From positions 1 to 6,687 of the forward strand of contig CAZXIT010000047.1 of NCBI GenBank assembly GCA_964640775.1: 6,687 nt of DNA. The letters run 5' to 3'. Position 1 is the stretch's first letter, and every line of letters starts with the position of its first letter. Position numbers and translations under genes: made by a program. The notes below the pieces were generated by a model. The model was given only the letters and a program-made list of their open reading frames with translations. It was not told where the DNA came from and made no database searches. Source of the stretch: CAYMUN01 sp964640775. GTDB taxonomy: Bacteria > Patescibacteriota > Saccharimonadia > Saccharimonadales > UBA4665. Positions 4,388 through 6,687 of this stretch are shown one piece after another.

Positions 4388-6454
4388 CTACTGGAAGTCT
4401 GACACGCTGTACGGTGTACCGTCTGACAGGGTGGCGGTCAATGTGTACTTATCACATGTGGTAGTGTTGACTTCGCAGCCAGCGCCGCTTGACGTCGTCG
4501 GCTGATAGGAAAAAACATGTGCCGCAGGCTTGCCAGCCAGCGTCGCAGCCGTGCCGTCTGGATCCTTAAAAATGGTTTCGGCACTATTGAGCTGCAGATT
4601 GGCCTTGCGCCAGCCGGCATCATTAATCTGGGTGAGGTTGGGATATTTCACATTTTCGGCGTAGTACGTCTCGAGGCTAGCCTGGATTGTCTTGATGGAA
4701 TTTTTGCGCTGAGTATCTTTGCTGTTGGCCTGCACCGAACCATTGGTATAGCTGTTGAGCAGGTCGCCCGCACCGAGCTCATCCAATATTTGACTCAGCG
4801 GCTTAGCACCGGCTGGCTTGCCAATCTTGATTGGCGTCGGGCTTGGCTGAAACGTAAATTTGACGGTCGAGGTGGTGCTGTCGCTGCCGCCGGTCTTAAA
4901 ATCGAGGGTGAAATCGCTGACATGGGTCTTGGCATTGAGCGTGCTGACCAGCTGGAAATCACTGGTAAAGCCAGAGTCGTTGGTTTTGCCCGCGATAAAG
5001 AATGGGAAGCTGTCACCACCCTTGTAATCCAGGCCGATGTCGACATAGTTTTGTGCGGGGTTTTTGGCCTTGGTGTCATTAATCCGGACTTTGTAGACGA
5101 TCCGCGTCCCGACATCCATCCAAACATCAAAGGAATTATCGGCAGGCGACAGACGGTCGACGGATTTTTTCATATCCGCGAAACCGCTGTAAGCCGTACT
5201 GTCGTAGTGGTTTTTCTTGATCCAAGCACCAAGCTTGCTGGCTTTGAGAGCCGCCTCCTGGGCATCGATATACTTCTTGGTATTGGTTTTATCAAGGACG
5301 ATTTGATAGTGGTAGGTCTTGTGGCCGGCGACTTTTTCGATGCCGTATTTTTTGAGAACCGTTGTGACCGCTTTATCCTTTTTGGTGCTAAACACATAGT
5401 CCTGGTTTACTTTGCCGAAGGCCCGGGCTTCGTCAAATATATCTTCTCGAGTCGGTCCGCTGACTTTTGTCTGGGCACCGGCCGCATTGGCAACCGTGTC
5501 GATCAGGCTATGATCGATGAATATCCAGGTATTGTTAACTTTACTGATGGCATTATCAACTTCAGGCGAGCCAACCAGACTGCCAATACCCTCTAGCCCG
5601 CTGCCTTTGACATAGAGGTCGGGCGTATTGCTGCCAGATGTTTTGATGGCCCGGATATCACCGCTCACCCGGCTGCCGGCAACACCGACATCAAAGGTAA
5701 ATTCACCATTTTTGTCATTGCCCTTAAATGCCATTTTGCCGTCGGTAGAAAAGGCCGTTGATTTGAATTTGTACGAACCCGAACCAGTGTAGGATTGGGC
5801 TTTAATATCTGTCTGTTTGTCGATATAGGCAATCAGCTTGTCATAGCCCTTGCCGGTGTGGCCAAGCGACTGGCTATAGATAACTGCCGGGCTCATATAG
5901 TAGCCGAAATAATAGACGCTGCTGCTTATGATAATCAGCAGCAGTGCAGCTGCGCCTCCAAAGACCATTTTTTTGTTATTGATCCGGCTCAGCAAGCCCC
6001 CGGAAAATGGCGTGCCGGGCGCTCCAGATGCGGACGCAGTATTCACAGCGATAGCCGGACCCGGATCTGGACCAAAATTACCACCGACCATGACTGACGG
6101 CGGCCCAGATGATGCCGGCGGCTGAGTGGCTATGGGGATGACGGCAGCCGGCGTGGCGGCTGGAAAAGCGGCTGGAGCCGTATCAGGCTGTACGGCAGTA
6201 GGCGGATACAGAGCGGCGGGAGCTGCATCGGCAGCTGGCAATGATGCCGGAGGTACGGTGTCCAAAGGCGCGGCCGGCACAGCCGGTGCTTCGGGCGGCA
6301 CTGCCGTGGCTGGTGGAACGGTGGGCGCAACTGTCGCTGGCTGATATACCGGGCTAGGGTTAGGGTCGGGCGAAGCGGGGCTCGGTACTTCGGGCGGCAC
6401 AGCTGGATCAGGTGAGTTAGATGGATTGTTAGTTGGATCAAGTCTAAGTTCCAT
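4388..6454 (-). CDS. Membrane-anchored surface protein with Pro-rich cytoplasmic tail and C-terminal pilin-like head
   Basis: I do not recognise the full-length 688-residue protein, but its architecture is clear. Residues 1 to about 155 are low-complexity, rich in Pro, Ala, Thr and Val, and look disordered. A basic stretch (RINNKK, 157-162) precedes one hydrophobic helix (163-187). By the positive-inside rule the tail is then cytoplasmic and residues 188-688 are outside; there is no cleavable signal peptide. Residues 200-540 alternate short strands, with SGSYKFKSTAF, NNTWIFIDHSLIDT and FDVWMDVGTRIVYKV segments. They loosely recall LolA/LppX-type lipoprotein folds. After a PSPTPIKIGKP linker, residues about 578-688 resemble a type IV (pseudo)pilin head: RKNSIKTIQASLETYY, then YP, then C660 and C667 before KYTLTATLSDG, as in pilins of CPR bacteria. 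The pilin's own hydrophobic N-terminal helix is absent. The start ATG (6452-6454) has AGGAG 11 bases upstream. Attachment or surface sensing is inference only. Confidence 0.85.
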   Translation of the reverse strand: MELRLDPTNNPSNSPDPAVPPEVPSPASPDPNPSPVYQPATVAPTVPPATAVPPEAPAVPAAPLDTVPPASLPAADAAPAALYPPTAVQPDTAPAAFPAATPAAVIPIATQPPASSGPPSVMVGGNFGPDPGPAIAVNTASASGAPGTPFSGGLLSRINNKKMVFGGAAALLLIIISSSVYYFGYYMSPAVIYSQSLGHTGKGYDKLIAYIDKQTDIKAQSYTGSGSYKFKSTAFSTDGKMAFKGNDKNGEFTFDVGVAGSRVSGDIRAIKTSGSNTPDLYVKGSGLEGIGSLVGSPEVDNAISKVNNTWIFIDHSLIDTVANAAGAQTKVSGPTREDIFDEARAFGKVNQDYVFSTKKDKAVTTVLKKYGIEKVAGHKTYHYQIVLDKTNTKKYIDAQEAALKASKLGAWIKKNHYDSTAYSGFADMKKSVDRLSPADNSFDVWMDVGTRIVYKVRINDTKAKNPAQNYVDIGLDYKGGDSFPFFIAGKTNDSGFTSDFQLVSTLNAKTHVSDFTLDFKTGGSDSTTSTVKFTFQPSPTPIKIGKPAGAKPLSQILDELGAGDLLNSYTNGSVQANSKDTQRKNSIKTIQASLETYYAENVKYPNLTQINDAGWRKANLQLNSAETIFKDPDGTAATLAGKPAAHVFSYQPTTSSGAGCEVNTTTCDKYTLTATLSDGTPYSVSDFQ
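6005..6427 (-). other. Low-complexity Pro/Ala-rich coding stretch
   Basis: This stretch encodes about residues 10-150 of the surface protein. It is dominated by Pro, Ala, Thr and Val with runs such as PPE, PPA and VPP, without an exact tandem unit. Its GC-rich codons create long open frames in other registers that are not genes. It is probably an extended, disordered cytoplasmic tail. Confidence 0.8.
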
Positions 6455-6465
6455 AACGGCGTAAG

Positions 6466-6470
6466 CTCCT
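6466..6470 (-). promoter_or_regulatory. Shine-Dalgarno site of the surface-protein gene (AGGAG)
   Basis: AGGAG on the minus strand lies 11 bases before the ATG at 6452-6454, a slightly long but acceptable spacing. It is the clearest Shine-Dalgarno site in the window. The gene is also the one with a distant promoter and a real 5' leader, in contrast to the leaderless-looking starts downstream. Confidence 0.6.
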
Positions 6471-6513
6471 CAGCTATGGTTTTTATTTTTTTGTAATTGT
6501 TAACTTACTCATA

Positions 6514-6541
6514 AGTATACATAAGCGTCGTGGTTTAACAA
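6514..6541 (-). promoter_or_regulatory. Sigma-70-type promoter of the surface-protein gene (TTGTTA-16-TATACT)
   Basis: On the minus strand TTGTTA (6536-6541; 4 of 6 to TTGACA) precedes TATACT (6514-6519; 5 of 6 to TATAAT) by 16 bases. Transcription would start near 6507, giving a leader of about 53 bases that contains the AGGAG site. The rest of the interval 6455-6571 is AT-rich. It holds no open frame and no hairpin-plus-T-run terminator for the tRNAs that I can see. Confidence 0.6.
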
Positions 6542-6571
6542 ACAACATCAATCACACAGGCAACAACAATC

Positions 6572-6659
6572 TGGTGGGCGAGGAGGGACTCGAACCCTCA
6601 AGGTCGCACTGACCAGCGGATTTTAAGTCCACCGCGTATACCAATTCCGCCACTCGCCC
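6572..6659 (-). tRNA. tRNA-Leu (anticodon UAA)
   Basis: The gene is 88 bases including an encoded CCA. The acceptor stem GGGCGAG/CTCGCCC pairs perfectly, followed by discriminator A and CCA (6572-6574). The anticodon stem GTGGA/TCCGC encloses the loop CTTAAAA with anticodon UAA (6623-6625). A long variable arm (GGTC/GACC) marks it as a class II tRNA, as expected for Leu. The T-arm GAGGG-TTCGAGT-CCCTC is canonical. It reads UUA (and UUG by wobble). Its 5' end directly abuts the CCA of the upstream tRNA, so the two are surely co-transcribed and cut apart. Confidence 0.97.
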
Positions 6660-6687
6660 TGGAGGCACCTACGGGATTTGCACCCGT
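6660..6687 (-). tRNA. Partial tRNA, probably tRNA-Cys (3' half of T-arm and acceptor stem)
   Basis: The last 28 bases on the minus strand read as a T-arm ACGGG-TGCAAAT-CCCGT, an acceptor 3' strand AGGTGCC, discriminator U and an encoded CCA (6660-6662). U73 is typical of bacterial tRNA-Cys and tRNA-Gly. The inferred 5' acceptor strand GGCACCT starts GGC as tRNA-Cys usually does, whereas tRNA-Gly usually starts GCGG. The order Cys then Leu(UAA) is also known from E. coli (glyW-cysT-leuZ). The anticodon lies outside the window, so the identity is not proven. The T-loop is odd: U55 is replaced by G (position 6681), while C56, A58 and C61 are kept. Confidence 0.72.

Noticed and set aside
4517..5596. 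A 359-codon open frame on the plus strand
   Set aside because: It lies wholly antisense to the surface-protein gene, has no recognisable domain and no visible promoter or Shine-Dalgarno site. The minus-strand protein has a clear architecture, so this is a shadow frame.
6355..6368. Telomere-like GGGTTAGGGT pattern
   Set aside because: It is a single occurrence inside Pro/Asn/Asp codons, not a tandem array.
6126..6441. Gly/Ala-rich plus-strand frame and a His/Pro-rich minus-strand frame
   Set aside because: Both are by-products of the GC-rich Pro/Ala codons of the surface-protein tail.
6480..6510. Possible terminator at the A/T-rich stretch after the tRNAs
   Set aside because: The imperfect palindrome around GTTAAC is weak, and on the transcribed strand it is followed by A's rather than U's.
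6660..6687. Partial tRNA as a staphylococcal-type cell-wall tRNA-Gly
   Set aside because: The T-loop is similar, but the acceptor stem (GGCACCT inferred) and the order before tRNA-Leu(UAA) favour tRNA-Cys. Without the anticodon the special role cannot be claimed.

Overview
The window is a compact bacterial segment whose genes are all read from the minus strand, so the biological order runs from the right end to the left. Gene-free DNA is minimal: the longest stretch is about 117 bases (6455-6571), and most junctions are 6-43 bases or overlap. TGA ends at least two of the genes (stops at 201-203 and 3615-3617), so the genetic code is the ordinary one. Small operons, a membrane-anchored Mur-ligase-like protein, a divergent D-Ala-D-Ala ligase and a CPR-style pilin-like head all suggest a Candidate Phyla Radiation bacterium. 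Saccharibacteria (TM7) is my best guess from memory of such genes. That assignment is an inference, at roughly even odds.

Right end (6455-6687): the 3' end of a tRNA, most likely tRNA-Cys, abuts a complete tRNA-Leu(UAA). Next come a good sigma-70-type promoter (TTGTTA-16-TATACT) and a Shine-Dalgarno site. They lead into a 688-residue membrane-anchored surface protein (4388-6454). It has a Pro/Ala-rich cytoplasmic tail, one membrane helix, a large beta-rich outer domain and a C-terminal pilin-like head.

Middle and left (1-4367): an alpha/beta hydrolase overlaps a membrane-tethered MurF-like ligase by 4 bases. These are followed by a D-alanine-D-alanine ligase, an M15/VanX-like putative D,D-peptidase lacking a signal peptide, and the first 57 codons of a GMP synthase-type glutamine amidotransferase (guaA). 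The MurF-like protein, Ddl and the M15-like protein form a D-Ala-D-Ala module: Ddl makes the dipeptide, a MurF-type enzyme would attach it to the cell-wall precursor, and an M15-type enzyme could hydrolyse it. The hydrolase's role in this is unknown.

The most interesting signals are these. -10-like boxes (TATACT, TATACT, TATCAT) sit 5-7 bases upstream of three start codons, which suggests leaderless transcripts. The Ddl has a Lys/Gly-rich insertion and a rewritten D-Ala-binding signature. The MurF-like ligase has membrane helices in place of its substrate-binding domain. The M15-like protein has Gln where the catalytic Glu is expected. The partial tRNA has G in place of U55 in its T-loop. I found no CRISPR array, insertion sequence, phage gene or clear Rho-independent terminator.
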